Of a stretch of DNA of 64,000 nucleotides, positions 17,697 to 26,504 are shown in pieces (the stretch's first letter is position 1; each line of letters starts with the position of its first letter). The stretch comes from Legionella sp. GTDB lineage: Bacteria > Pseudomonadota > Gammaproteobacteria > Legionellales > Legionellaceae. The position numbers and the translations under genes were made by a program. Under the pieces are notes generated by a model that was not told the origin of the DNA, made no database searches, and saw only the letters and a list, made by a program, of their open reading frames with translations. The stretch spans positions 1 through 64,000 of the forward strand of contig JAUXWR010000395.1 of NCBI GenBank assembly GCA_030680075.1, given 5' to 3'.

Positions 17697-18863
17697 ATGA
17701 AATCTAAAGTTGAAATAAATTCTATGTGTATTAACAATGAAAATACCTTACAAGATAGCTGGAAACCTGATTTATCTAATTTTTTAAAAATGAAAGAATT
17801 CATATGTTCATGTTTCTATGCTTGTGGTAACAATCAAGCTGCCCCCACGATACCTGATGAAAGTTATATAAATAACTGTGCGGCTATCGGGGCTTTTTTA
17901 ATGGATGAAAATGCTGTTCTACGTCAGTTAAAAAAGTTAAATACATTATTAACTGAAGAGGGATTGAGGCGAGGTATTTTAGAAGAGGAAGATAATTCAC
18001 CGGTATTTACTCACTCCCACCCGACTGATATCTATCATTTTATTCCTCATAAAAAAACACTACGATTTGTACTTGAAACCGAATTGGAAAAATTGGGATT
18101 TAAATCAGAACTTTGTAAGGCCACTGATTTTATTGAGCCCAATCAATTTCAAGCTTTGCTCGCCAATGGTATCTTATTAAAAGATCCTGGTGCTGGACAT
18201 TCGCATGGTGATTTCACGCACCCATTACAGTGGTTAGCAATAGGATGGCAAAATGAGGAAGCTCCTTTTTTAACAGACTCATTAATTAACATTTTTAAAC
18301 GACTAGGGGATTATAGCAGTGTTTTTTCACATCCTAGTATCGAGGATTCACTGGATGAATGTTCATTATGGGATATTATCGTTGATTTACCAAAAGATAC
18401 AAGAATAACAGATTGCCGTTGCCCTGATTATCTGAATTACAGAATACGTTCATCAACTGAACCTGAATTATTTGTCCTAAAAATACTAATTGATTCTAGA
18501 TGTAGAAGTGCTGTATTGAGTACGTATGGTAAGGAGAAAATTATTATAGAAGCTGGTGGTAGTTGCCATAAAAGTGAATATTCGAATAAGAGCTATCGTA
18601 GTGTGTGTAATATTTCTGCAGTATCTTTTCCCGAAAAAATATCATTAACATTTTTTTCTCGCACAGAGAATTATGAAAAGCAGCCATTTAATACACGGTG
18701 GTATGCAGAAGGATTTGTAAAACCAATCGCAAAATCAGAAATGATGGCGAGTCTAGCATCAACTGATTTAGCTGCAGATAAAGTATTAAAAAAGTTATGT
18801 GAAGAAGAACTGAAAAATGAGGATGAAGGTTTTGAAAAGTTTTGCAATCCATTTAGAATGTAA
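17697..18863 (+). CDS. Hypothetical protein; Dot/Icm effector candidate behind a PmrA-like site
   Basis: The 388-residue protein belongs to no family I can name. It is soluble, without signal peptide or membrane segment, and unusually rich in Cys. It has THSHPTDIYHFIP near residue 103 and GAGHSHGDFTHPLQWLAIGW near 165. I recall similar HG..TH.LQW strings in other uncharacterised Legionella proteins, but this is unverified. The C-terminal 40 residues are Glu- and Lys-rich (KLCEEELKNEDEGFEKF), as in many Dot/Icm signals. The ATG lacks a strong ribosome site. It stands alone among remnants of other genes. Confidence 0.75.
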   Translation: MKSKVEINSMCINNENTLQDSWKPDLSNFLKMKEFICSCFYACGNNQAAPTIPDESYINNCAAIGAFLMDENAVLRQLKKLNTLLTEEGLRRGILEEEDNSPVFTHSHPTDIYHFIPHKKTLRFVLETELEKLGFKSELCKATDFIEPNQFQALLANGILLKDPGAGHSHGDFTHPLQWLAIGWQNEEAPFLTDSLINIFKRLGDYSSVFSHPSIEDSLDECSLWDIIVDLPKDTRITDCRCPDYLNYRIRSSTEPELFVLKILIDSRCRSAVLSTYGKEKIIIEAGGSCHKSEYSNKSYRSVCNISAVSFPEKISLTFFSRTENYEKQPFNTRWYAEGFVKPIAKSEMMASLASTDLAADKVLKKLCEEELKNEDEGFEKFCNPFRM

Positions 18864-18922
18864 CTAGTACATAGATGAATGTTATTGACTCATAATTAAC
18901 AGACAAAATCTAATTGAAATGG

Positions 18923-19236
18923 ATCAATTATTGTATGAAGCCATACGATATACCGTCCAATCCTTATCAGGTCTAGAAGGATAAAGGATGGAATGGAATA
19001 AGTGACTGGTTAGGTACAGTAAGCAAAAAAAATTTTCTTTCATTTGAGTCAGTCAGAGCTTTTGTACACACTTGGTTTGAAAATGCTCAAGCGTGGTCGC
19101 TTTATTGCAAAAGCGGAAATAAGCCTCCAAATATACCCAACGCTCCAGATAAAACCACGATGTATAGCGAAGAAGGGGATTCCTATGGAGACTGGCTTGA
19201 CACAGGGAATGTATCCCTCGGCAATGAACGAAGCGA
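18923..19236 (+). pseudogene. Fragment of an integrase-repeat (INT_rpt-like) protein
   Basis: One frame reads KPYDIPSNPYQV, a TAG at 18974, then KDKGWNGISDWLGT, FLSFESVRAFVHT, WSLYCKSGNKPPNIPNAP and SYGDWLDTGNVS. These are the repeating strings of the phage-integrase repeat unit (PF14882-like): IP..P...YK..GW..W.DWLGTG, F.SFE.AR.FVH, YCKSG.KP. It has no start codon and an internal stop, so it is decayed. It fills the gap between the gene at 17697 and the convergent ankyrin gene. Confidence 0.6.
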
Positions 19237-19248
19237 CCGACTTCTGCT

Positions 19249-21234
19249 TTATAATGAAAATCTAGCAACTGGAGTCTCCAGTAGTTCGAAATGTTTCTCT
19301 TGTATCTTCCAGTTTCTTCCATCACCCTCTAAGCTATCAATTTTACTCACTTCTTCTAAGCATTGTTTTTCATCAAGCTGAATTGCAAATTCAGGTAATA
19401 TTCCAAAACTTTGTGAGTCAATTTTTTTTAGCTCGTGGATCAACGTTTGATTTGTAAGTTGAAGGCTATAAACATGGTTGAGCAAAAGACGAAGTTTAAT
19501 AAATTCATTGCAGAAACTGAAACGTAAATAATTCTGCAAGGTACCTTTAAACTGGTTATCAGTAAGAAGAATAGATTGAAAGTGCTGCGGATGAGAAAAG
19601 GTTGTAAACTCTTTTTCCGCCCAGTCTAATACCCTGATCCAAAGAGGAGGATGCGGTATTTTGTAAGACCAGAGATCGGTTCGATGTAAAGCAGAAAAAA
19701 CCTCTTTCGGAGTAATTTCTATAGTGGTATCGCCAGCTGAATAAGATAACGGTATTTTGCCTGCTTCCATTGCACATAATACAATAAACCGTTGGATGTT
19801 GTGTATGTTACCGTGCAAAAGCCCATTGATCGTTTTTCTATTTTCAGTAAAAAAAGCGTTGTTTGAGAGCAAGGGGGAAGAAGTCTCTTGCGGAACAAAT
19901 CCAGTCCATTTTGAAGCTTTTGCACCCATTTTATGTTGTCTAAATTTATCCATAATAATCCTATCCAGGATTTGATTGCGTTTAAAATTTTTATAGTTCT
20001 CATTAGGAGCTGGCCATACTTTTCCCTCATGCTCCCAAAAATCGACCATCTCCTGATCAAAATCCGGGAAATCAGCACGATAAGTTTGTTGCCAGTATTG
20101 TTCTAATTGCGTACTCAAAAACATGAGGTAGGGTTGGCAACTCAGGGGATCTGAAAGTAATTCTAATATAGAGGCTAATGCCTGACGCAGTAGGGCTTCT
20201 TTATTGGTGGGATTTGTATCATTCACTGTGGGAGAGTCTAGAAATAATTGTATGTACGCCTCATTCCAAGTCAGTGGTTTTGAGTCCGTTGCACATAGGT
20301 TTTTTAGAGGGGGAAGTTTATTAATTGCTTGAACTATTCTTTCTGAAATTTGATACAGCTTTTGCCTTGATGCGACCTTGGGAGAACTATAGTAACTCTG
20401 CATAACATCGTGCAGAGACTCACTAAGAACTTTATGCGGATGAGGGTAGTTCAATAATAATTCGACCAGCTCCCTTTGCATCATACAGCCTGCTTTCGCT
20501 AGCATTAAAACTTTTTTTCCTCTTTCTTTCACTGGAATGAGGTGGTTGGCTCCTGCTGCCAGAAGAGTCTTTACATTAGAAGGATCCCTTTTATCAATCG
20601 CTGTATAAAGAGGTGTCTGTTCGCTGTTGTTGGTAATGTCAAGCTCTGCACCATTCTCAATGAGAACTTCAAGAACTACTGGAACGTTCTTGGCTGCTGC
20701 AAAGTGTAAGGGCGCCCAGCCATTACTGTTACCGACATTTATAAGTTGGGGAGCCTTTTGACAAAGTACGCTAACAATATCAGCGCGATCATTTACTACG
20801 GCGATATGTAATGGTGACATCAGGTTATCACTCACGCAAATCGCAGGATCTGCACCGCTGTTTAATAAGAGATTTACTATTTCGGTATAACCTTGTTGTG
20901 CGGCTGCATACAAGGCAGTACAGTTTTTTAGTTGTCGTTGATTTATATCAATACGAGGATGCTTTAATAAGGCCAGAGCACAATCTAAATCATTAAAGGC
21001 GGCTGTGATTACCAAAGGAGGGAAAGTGCTCTTGCCTGCAATATTTGGATCAGCCGCACATTGGATCAGATAGGTTACTGATTCAACGTTTTTGTCTTGT
21101 ACAGCATAAAATAAAGCGGTATGACCTTGATCATCAAGTTCGTTGATATTAACACCTTCTTCAATACAATGTTGGATTTTTGCAATTTGATCAAGTTCAT
21201 TTTTTTTGCATAATTCATGCAGTACAAAAGTCAT
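19249..21234 (-). CDS. Ankyrin repeat protein; Dot/Icm effector candidate
   Basis: The 661-residue protein has about seven ankyrin repeats in residues 20-270, for example DDQGHTALFYAVQDKNVESV, NCTALYAAAQQGYTEIVNLL, NGWAPLHFAAAKNVPVVLEV and QTPLYTAIDKRDPSNVKTLL. The C-terminal 380 residues are unrecognised and contain several Trp-rich stretches. No signal peptide is seen. I chose ATG 21234 because GGGA lies 6 bases upstream; an ATG at 21240 and a TTG at 21255 are weaker. Ankyrin proteins in Legionella are often secreted to the host, but that is inferred here. A standalone TATAAA promoter is plausible upstream. Confidence 0.85.
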   Translation of the reverse strand: MTFVLHELCKKNELDQIAKIQHCIEEGVNINELDDQGHTALFYAVQDKNVESVTYLIQCAADPNIAGKSTFPPLVITAAFNDLDCALALLKHPRIDINQRQLKNCTALYAAAQQGYTEIVNLLLNSGADPAICVSDNLMSPLHIAVVNDRADIVSVLCQKAPQLINVGNSNGWAPLHFAAAKNVPVVLEVLIENGAELDITNNSEQTPLYTAIDKRDPSNVKTLLAAGANHLIPVKERGKKVLMLAKAGCMMQRELVELLLNYPHPHKVLSESLHDVMQSYYSSPKVASRQKLYQISERIVQAINKLPPLKNLCATDSKPLTWNEAYIQLFLDSPTVNDTNPTNKEALLRQALASILELLSDPLSCQPYLMFLSTQLEQYWQQTYRADFPDFDQEMVDFWEHEGKVWPAPNENYKNFKRNQILDRIIMDKFRQHKMGAKASKWTGFVPQETSSPLLSNNAFFTENRKTINGLLHGNIHNIQRFIVLCAMEAGKIPLSYSAGDTTIEITPKEVFSALHRTDLWSYKIPHPPLWIRVLDWAEKEFTTFSHPQHFQSILLTDNQFKGTLQNYLRFSFCNEFIKLRLLLNHVYSLQLTNQTLIHELKKIDSQSFGILPEFAIQLDEKQCLEEVSKIDSLEGDGRNWKIQEKHFELLETPVARFSL

Positions 21235-21424
21235 ACCCATTCCCAAATAGAGCAAATATTGGTCATTTTATACAAAAGTTAACTTTATATCAAGAGGCTC
21301 AGCTGCTTATTAAGCCAGGGCAAGATCATCTTAATTAAGTGCGTTGCTATCGGAAGAATTATTTCTAACGCTCTTACCTGGCCATCGATGCAGCATCTTT
21401 CGTGACATACAACCCTCAAAGCGG

Positions 21425-21545
21425 GGAAACCAGAGAGTCTGGCAGGGGGTTTCTCCGGGCACGCCAAACCATCCATGTGCTTGACGAAGGCCATCCATGG
21501 CCTTCAACAGCCCGGAGAAACACCCTGCCAGATTCTCTGATTTCC
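21425..21545. repeat. Large palindrome 1
   Basis: Arms of 36 bases (21425-21460 and 21510-21545) pair at 33 of 36 positions around a 49-base loop. The loop contains its own small hairpins, including AAGGCCATCCATGGCCTT. A second palindrome with a related loop is at 21597-21716. No gene is present. Confidence 0.85.
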
Positions 21546-21596
21546 TGCAAGATCGTAAGCAAGACTGTTTTTCCTGCGCGTGGGCACAATCTTACT

Positions 21597-21716
21597 GAAG
21601 TCATGGAGGAAGGGAACCTGTTCAGTCAAAACGTGAAAGGCCTTGGATGGCCTTTCCGAGCGACATGGATGTCTTGTGCGTTTTTGACTGAACAGGTTCC
21701 CTTCCTCCATGACTTC
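21597..21716. repeat. Large palindrome 2
   Basis: Arms of 37 and 38 bases (21597-21633 and 21679-21716) are complementary at every position except for one bulged base. The 45-base loop, read on the opposite strand, aligns with the loop of palindrome 1 (ACATCCATGT, then AAAGGCCATCCA). The arms share little sequence with those of palindrome 1. Confidence 0.85.
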
Positions 21717-21802
21717 CTGGTATGTTGCCTTTGTGTCACGGGCAATCTCTATAAATAATCATTTCATCAAGCATGGGGATCGACAAACTTAATCAGCTAT
21801 GA

Positions 21803-22015
21803 TCTAATAAATTTTTACTCCATGTCGCAAGAGGCGAGCAAAGTGAAGCAGAGAAATTGCTCAAAGAAAACCCTGATGCACATTTTTTATTACATTCTGA
21901 GTCATTTACCGATTACTCCGGACGAATCTTTATCTGCACCGCCTTTGAATACGTTTATTGGTCCAAGGACACCCATATGTGCCGTATGCTAATACAATAT
22001 ATGGATGCGAAATGA
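21803..22015 (+). pseudogene. C-terminal fragment of an effector-like protein
   Basis: A 70-codon frame without a start reads FLLHVARGEQSEAEKLLKEN, then SFTDYSGRIFICTAFEYVYW and SKDTHMCRMLIQYMDAK before TGA. I recall TDYSGR.F..TA.EYA.W..DTHMCRML as a module in several Legionella proteins of unknown function (from memory, unverified). The upstream part is missing, so this is a relic. It occupies part of the 950-base gap between the ankyrin gene and hutU. Confidence 0.5.
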
Positions 22016-22107
22016 GAAGCGCCGATCTTACGCAGTTGCGTAAAGATCTGAATGTGGCGGAGCCTGGAGAGAGCCTTGGCATGTCTTGTTAATGGCATGC
22101 GTGAGTA

Positions 22108-22131
22108 ACCCAGCCCCATAAGCGGCTGGGT
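22108..22131 (-). terminator. Hairpin downstream of hutU
   Basis: The perfect 8-base stem ACCCAGCC and GGCTGGGT encloses 8 bases. It lies 53 bases after the hutU stop on the minus strand. There is no clear T-tract, so it may be a weak terminator or only a stabilising hairpin. Confidence 0.4.
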
Positions 22132-22184
22132 CAAAATCCCCGCACACTAACAAAAACAACTCAAGAATCTCCTGGTACTGGTAA

Positions 22185-24188
22185 TTATTCCCATGAAAGA
22201 CTTTTCAAAATTTCCTGCTCGACACCATTTGGTAAAGTAACCGATAAAAGTGGTTCTTCTTCCATGGCGCGCTTTATTGCAAATATCGCCCCTTGATTTC
22301 TCGCCCATCCACGTCGTGCAATACCATTATTCACATCCCAAAAGAGCATGGATTTAAGCCGTCTTTGAGCGTCCTCTGAGCCATCTAACACTAAGCCAAA
22401 ACCGCCATTAATGACCTCTCCCCAGCCTACACCACCGCCGTTATGGATGGAAACCCAGGTAGCACCTCGAAAAGAGTCTCCTATAACGTTTTGAATCGCC
22501 ATGTCTGCGGTAAACTGGGAGCCGTCATAAATATTGGCTGTTTCCCTATAAGGTGAGTCCGTGCCCGACACATCATGGTGATCGCGACCAAGGACGATGG
22601 GTTTTGATATTTTATGAGTTTTTATGGCTTCATTAAATGCTTGAGCAATTTTGATTCGACCCTCTGCATCAGCGTACAGAATTCTTGCGGCAGAGCCTAC
22701 TACTAATTTATTTTCACCGGCAGCTTTTATCCAGCGAATATTATCAGCCAACTGCTGTTGAATTTCTAACGGCGCATCCATTGCTAATTCTTCTAACACG
22801 TCCGCGGCAATTGCATCAGTTATTTTCAAGTCGTTCATATCTCCGGAAGTACAGACCCACCGGAAAGGACCAAACCCATAATCGAAACACATAGGCCCCA
22901 TAATGTCCTGGACATACGAGGGGTATTTAAATTTTCCATCAGCGCGCAAAATATCGGCTCCCGCACGACTGGCTTCCAGCAAAAAAGCATTGCCATAATC
23001 AAAAAAATACATTCCTCGCGCACTCATCTTATTAATGGCATTGACGTGGCGAATTAATGTTTTTCTTACTTCCTGTTTAAATTTTTCAGGATTTTCAGCC
23101 ATTAACTGCAATGACTCCTCTAAAGAAAAATCGACAGGGTAATAGCCACCAGCCCAAGGATTATGTAGAGAGGTTTGATCAGACCCTAATTCAACATCAA
23201 TATTTTTTTCTACCAAAGCCTCCCATAAATCAACCACATTTCCTTGATAAGCCAATGACACCGCTTCTTTATTATCTCGGGCATCATGGATACGTGTGAT
23301 TAACTCTCCCAGGTCGTTGAATACTTCATCAACCCATCCTTGAGAATGGCGCTTATTAACCGCAAATGGGTTAATTTCAGCTACAACCGCAATAGCTCCA
23401 GCAATGACCGCGGCTTTTGCCTGCGCGCCAGACATCCCTCCCAAACCTGCGGAGACAAAAACCTTTCCCGTTAAGCCCGTCGTATTATTTTTAATGCGCC
23501 TTCCTGCATTTAATAAAGTGATGGTCGTTCCATGCACAATACCTTGAGGCCCAATATACATAAAAGAGCCGGCTGTCATTTGGCCATATTGGGTGACACC
23601 TAAAGCATTAAAACGTTCCCAATCATCCGGTTTTGAATAATTCGGAATCATCATGCCATTAGTTATTACGACACGTGGTGCTTCGGGGTGGGAGGGGAAA
23701 AGTCCAAGAGGGTGGCCTGAATAAAGAACTAATGTTTGCTCATCTGTCATTGTTGCCAGATATTGCATTGTTAAAAGATATTGTGCCCAGTTTTGGAAAA
23801 CAGCCCCATTGCCCCCATAAGTAATTAATTCATCAGGGTGTTGAGCGACTTCTGGATCAAGATTATTTTGCAGCATTAACATAATGGCCGCAGCCTGCCG
23901 GGATTGATGCGGGTATTCATCAATTGCTCGCGCATATATAGGGTAATGAGGGCGAAAACGATACATATATATTCGACCATATTGATGCAGCTCTTCAGCA
24001 AATTCACGGGCTAAAACAGCGTGATATTCCGGCTTGAAATAACGTAGTGCATTTTGAATGGCAAGTATCTTTTCGTCATGATTGAGCAGATCTTTTCTTT
24101 TCGGCGCATGGCTTACAGATGAATTATAAGATTGGGTTGGAGGTAGTCCGTCAGGAATGCCTGCTAATATAGCCTCTTTAAAATTCAT
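22185..24188 (-). CDS. hutU: Urocanate hydratase, long form
   Basis: Urocanase converts urocanate to imidazolonepropionate, the second step of histidine breakdown, using tightly bound NAD. The 667-residue protein includes LITYGGNGAVFQNWAQYLLT, YIGPQGIVHGTTITLLNAGR, the NAD-binding GLGGMSGAQAKA, and RDHHDVSGTDSPYRETANI. It is about 110 residues longer than the common 550-residue bacterial HutU and resembles the longer class that includes vertebrate UROC1. hutH and the other hut genes are not nearby, so the pathway is split or partial. Confidence 0.92.
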   Translation of the reverse strand: MNFKEAILAGIPDGLPPTQSYNSSVSHAPKRKDLLNHDEKILAIQNALRYFKPEYHAVLAREFAEELHQYGRIYMYRFRPHYPIYARAIDEYPHQSRQAAAIMLMLQNNLDPEVAQHPDELITYGGNGAVFQNWAQYLLTMQYLATMTDEQTLVLYSGHPLGLFPSHPEAPRVVITNGMMIPNYSKPDDWERFNALGVTQYGQMTAGSFMYIGPQGIVHGTTITLLNAGRRIKNNTTGLTGKVFVSAGLGGMSGAQAKAAVIAGAIAVVAEINPFAVNKRHSQGWVDEVFNDLGELITRIHDARDNKEAVSLAYQGNVVDLWEALVEKNIDVELGSDQTSLHNPWAGGYYPVDFSLEESLQLMAENPEKFKQEVRKTLIRHVNAINKMSARGMYFFDYGNAFLLEASRAGADILRADGKFKYPSYVQDIMGPMCFDYGFGPFRWVCTSGDMNDLKITDAIAADVLEELAMDAPLEIQQQLADNIRWIKAAGENKLVVGSAARILYADAEGRIKIAQAFNEAIKTHKISKPIVLGRDHHDVSGTDSPYRETANIYDGSQFTADMAIQNVIGDSFRGATWVSIHNGGGVGWGEVINGGFGLVLDGSEDAQRRLKSMLFWDVNNGIARRGWARNQGAIFAIKRAMEEEPLLSVTLPNGVEQEILKSLSWE

Positions 24189-24273
24189 GATCTTAACTCT
24201 TGGAATTAAAAAATAGAGTGTAGTGATAGCAGGTTAGGCTGTAAAGCGGTGGTTTTCAGTTTTTAAATATTTC

Positions 24274-24771
24274 TTAAGAAGCCTTAGTGCTATGTAATTT
24301 CTTAATCGTTGTAGAGATAGTGATATGTTGGCTTAATTTGGCAATGCTTTGCCCGTCAGGCAGGCAAGCTTCTGGGGCAATTTCTAGCAGTGGTGTTAAA
24401 ACAAAATCTCGCTCAAGTAGACGTGGATGAGGGATGGAAAGGTTAGGATGATTAATTATTTTCTGATCATACAACAAAATATCAATATCAAGTGTCCTTG
24501 CTCCCCATTTTACCGAACGAAGGCGGCCTTGGCTTTTTTCGAGGTAAAGGCAACGCGCGAGCAGGGTGTGAGGAGGTAGATTTGTTTGAATAGCTACTAC
24601 TGTATTACAAAACGCAGGTTGTACTTTTCTGCCCCAAGCACTACTTGTATAGAAAGAGGCTACTTTGACGACATGGATTCCTGGAAGTTTTCGTAGTTTT
24701 TGTATTGCACACCGAAGCTGACGTGCCGGTAGTCCTAAATTGCTTCCTAAAGCAAGATAACAAAGTACCAT
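24274..24771 (-). CDS. folK: 2-amino-4-hydroxy-6-hydroxymethyldihydropteridine diphosphokinase
   Basis: FolK pyrophosphorylates the pterin in folate synthesis. The 165-residue protein starts VLCYLALGSNLG and has QTNLPPHTLLARCLYLEKSQ, GRLRSVKWGARTLDIDILLY and the HPRLLERDFVLTPLLEIAP signature near residues 112-130. Length fits HPPK (about 160). Its 5' end touches an antitoxin remnant on the opposite strand, and pcnB lies upstream in the same direction, as in many proteobacteria. The remnant and a hairpin separate the two. Confidence 0.94.
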   Translation of the reverse strand: MVLCYLALGSNLGLPARQLRCAIQKLRKLPGIHVVKVASFYTSSAWGRKVQPAFCNTVVAIQTNLPPHTLLARCLYLEKSQGRLRSVKWGARTLDIDILLYDQKIINHPNLSIPHPRLLERDFVLTPLLEIAPEACLPDGQSIAKLSQHITISTTIKKLHSTKAS

Positions 24772-24889
24772 GATTGGTGAGTTTCTCCGATATTTTGGTA
24801 AGCGTTATATTGAAGCCATGGGTGGTGAATTGGATATTGTGGCCAAATTTGCTTCCAATGAAGTGCATTTAAACGTAAAAGAGCTTTGA
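24770..24889 (+). pseudogene. C-terminal remnant of an XRE-family antitoxin
   Basis: The 39-codon frame reads FLRYFGKRYIEAMGGELDIV, then AKFASNEVHLNVKEL and a stop. YIEAMGGEL.IVA.F is the typical end of XRE-family antitoxins or regulators, where TL..Y..A.GG.L...A. recurs. The helix-turn-helix portion is missing, replaced by the start of folK on the other strand. It has likely lost function. Confidence 0.45.
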
Positions 24890-24947
24890 GCTTCATTCTA
24901 TTGTAGAGAAGGTTATTAAACTCAACCCGATGCTCAAGGTTTTAATC

Positions 24948-24992
24948 CCCTTTTTCCTTAGCGTATATTTTGATCCTGCTAAGGAAAAAGGG
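24948..24992 (-). terminator. Hairpin terminator of pcnB
   Basis: The perfect 15-base stem CCCTTTTTCCTTAGC (24948-24962) and GCTAAGGAAAAAGGG (24978-24992) lies 6 bases after the pcnB stop on the minus strand. The runs inside the stem supply T-rich stretches on both strands, so it could act in both directions. Confidence 0.7.
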
Positions 24993-24997
24993 AGCAA

Positions 24998-26314
24998 TTA
25001 GACAGGAGCTTTGGGTTTTTTGCGTCGACGTGGTTTTTTGGAGACGGGATGTGCAGCAGTAAGCGCTGCAACCATTTCGACTTGCTCATCTTCTGTCACG
25101 TCCTGGAAGGTTGTCCACCATTGAGCCAGCTCCATAGATTCATCACCCGCTAAGGCGCGCAGTGCCAGAAAGTCGTAAGCGGCGCGAAAACGCGGGTGTT
25201 GTAATAGACTGGCTGCTCGTCCACCAAAACGTTTTGGAAAACGAAATTGGAGTAACCAAATTTCACGCATGACCTGAGTAAACCGTTTGGGAATGGCAAC
25301 TACCTGATTTTGCTCCACAATTACCTGAGACATGGCTTTTTCCAAAGCAGGTAAGGGTGGAAGACTCTCTTCAATCTGTAACGTTCTTGCCCGTGATATT
25401 AATGGGAACCAGAGAAGTACTGCAAATACAAATGCAGGCGTTACGGGTTTGTTATCGCGGATACGTGTATCGGTGTTTTGAAGAGCTATACCTAATAAGG
25501 CATTGACAGGGTATTCACTATCAAGAAGTGCATTGGTTTGTGCGAAAAGTTGGGCGAATAAACCATGTTTTACTAACAGGCGTTGAACACTTTCGCCTTC
25601 ACCACATTGGTAAATTTTAGCTACTTCATCAAATAATCTTGAACTTGAAACATGCTTTATTAAAGGACTTAAACGCTCTAACGGCTCAGCTGTTTCCGGT
25701 GCGAGTTCAAAGTGTAGTTTTGCGGTGAATCGAACGGCACGCAGCATGCGAACCGGATCCTCCTGGTAGCGGGTTTCAGGGTCGCCAATCATTCGTACTA
25801 CGCGGTTTTGAACGTCTTTGGCGCCGCCGGTGAAATCTGCTATGGAAGCATCATCAATGTTGTAATAAAGCGAATTTATTGTAAAGTCGCGACGCCAGGC
25901 ATCTTCATCGAGTGTGCCATAAACATTATCGCGGATTAGCATGCCCCGTTCATTGGTTAGCTGATTGGCTTCCGCCCCTTCACTACCTCTGAATGTAGCT
26001 ACTTCGATGATATCGCGGTGAAAAATGATATGAACGAGTTTAAAGCGACGGCCAATGATTCGACCATTACGAAATAAACTTTTGATCTGCGAAGGGGTGG
26101 CATTGGTTGCCACATCAAAGTCTTTAGGCACTTTGCCAAGCAATAGATCCCTGACACTTCCTCCGACAAGATAAGCTTGAAAGCCGGCACTGTTCAGGCG
26201 ATTAAGAACCTTCAGGGCATTGGCGCTAATATCTGTTTTAGATAATTTATGCTGATTACGAGGTATGATATAACTGGCCACAATAGGCTCATGTTTATTC
26301 CGAGACCTACGCAA
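24998..26314 (-). CDS. pcnB: Poly(A) polymerase I
   Basis: PcnB adds 3' poly(A) tails that promote RNA decay. The 438-residue protein has the nucleotidyltransferase head AYLVGGSVRDLLLGKVPKDF with the catalytic DFDVATNATP. IIGRRFKLVHIIF, RRDFTINSLYYN and YQEDPVRMLRAVRFTAKL follow. The tail is strongly basic (KKPRRRKKPKAPV), typical of bacterial PcnB and distinguishing it from CCA-adding enzymes. It is followed by a strong hairpin. Confidence 0.93.
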   Translation of the reverse strand: MRRSRNKHEPIVASYIIPRNQHKLSKTDISANALKVLNRLNSAGFQAYLVGGSVRDLLLGKVPKDFDVATNATPSQIKSLFRNGRIIGRRFKLVHIIFHRDIIEVATFRGSEGAEANQLTNERGMLIRDNVYGTLDEDAWRRDFTINSLYYNIDDASIADFTGGAKDVQNRVVRMIGDPETRYQEDPVRMLRAVRFTAKLHFELAPETAEPLERLSPLIKHVSSSRLFDEVAKIYQCGEGESVQRLLVKHGLFAQLFAQTNALLDSEYPVNALLGIALQNTDTRIRDNKPVTPAFVFAVLLWFPLISRARTLQIEESLPPLPALEKAMSQVIVEQNQVVAIPKRFTQVMREIWLLQFRFPKRFGGRAASLLQHPRFRAAYDFLALRALAGDESMELAQWWTTFQDVTEDEQVEMVAALTAAHPVSKKPRRRKKPKAPV

Positions 26315-26504
26315 CAGCTTTTTGATTAATTTAATTATTGTCGCTACTCACATTTAATTTGTATAACGGACAGTATTATAGCTAAGATAGTCGCTAATGT
26401 GAAACATTTCACTTTGTGATTTTTAGATAAATAGGTAGGCTCGTATATTTCACGACTGAATTTGGATGATTTTTTTACAATTTTTACGTTGAGGGCATTG
26501 CACA

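Noticed and set aside
21402..21758. 118-residue forward reading frame over the palindromes
   Set aside because: It is open only because the palindromic DNA lacks stops. Both strands carry similar frames and the protein repeats mirror the arms.
26398..26412. Short palindrome GTGAAACATTTCAC before terC
   Set aside because: A single short palindrome with no second copy or matched promoter. Not enough to call an operator.
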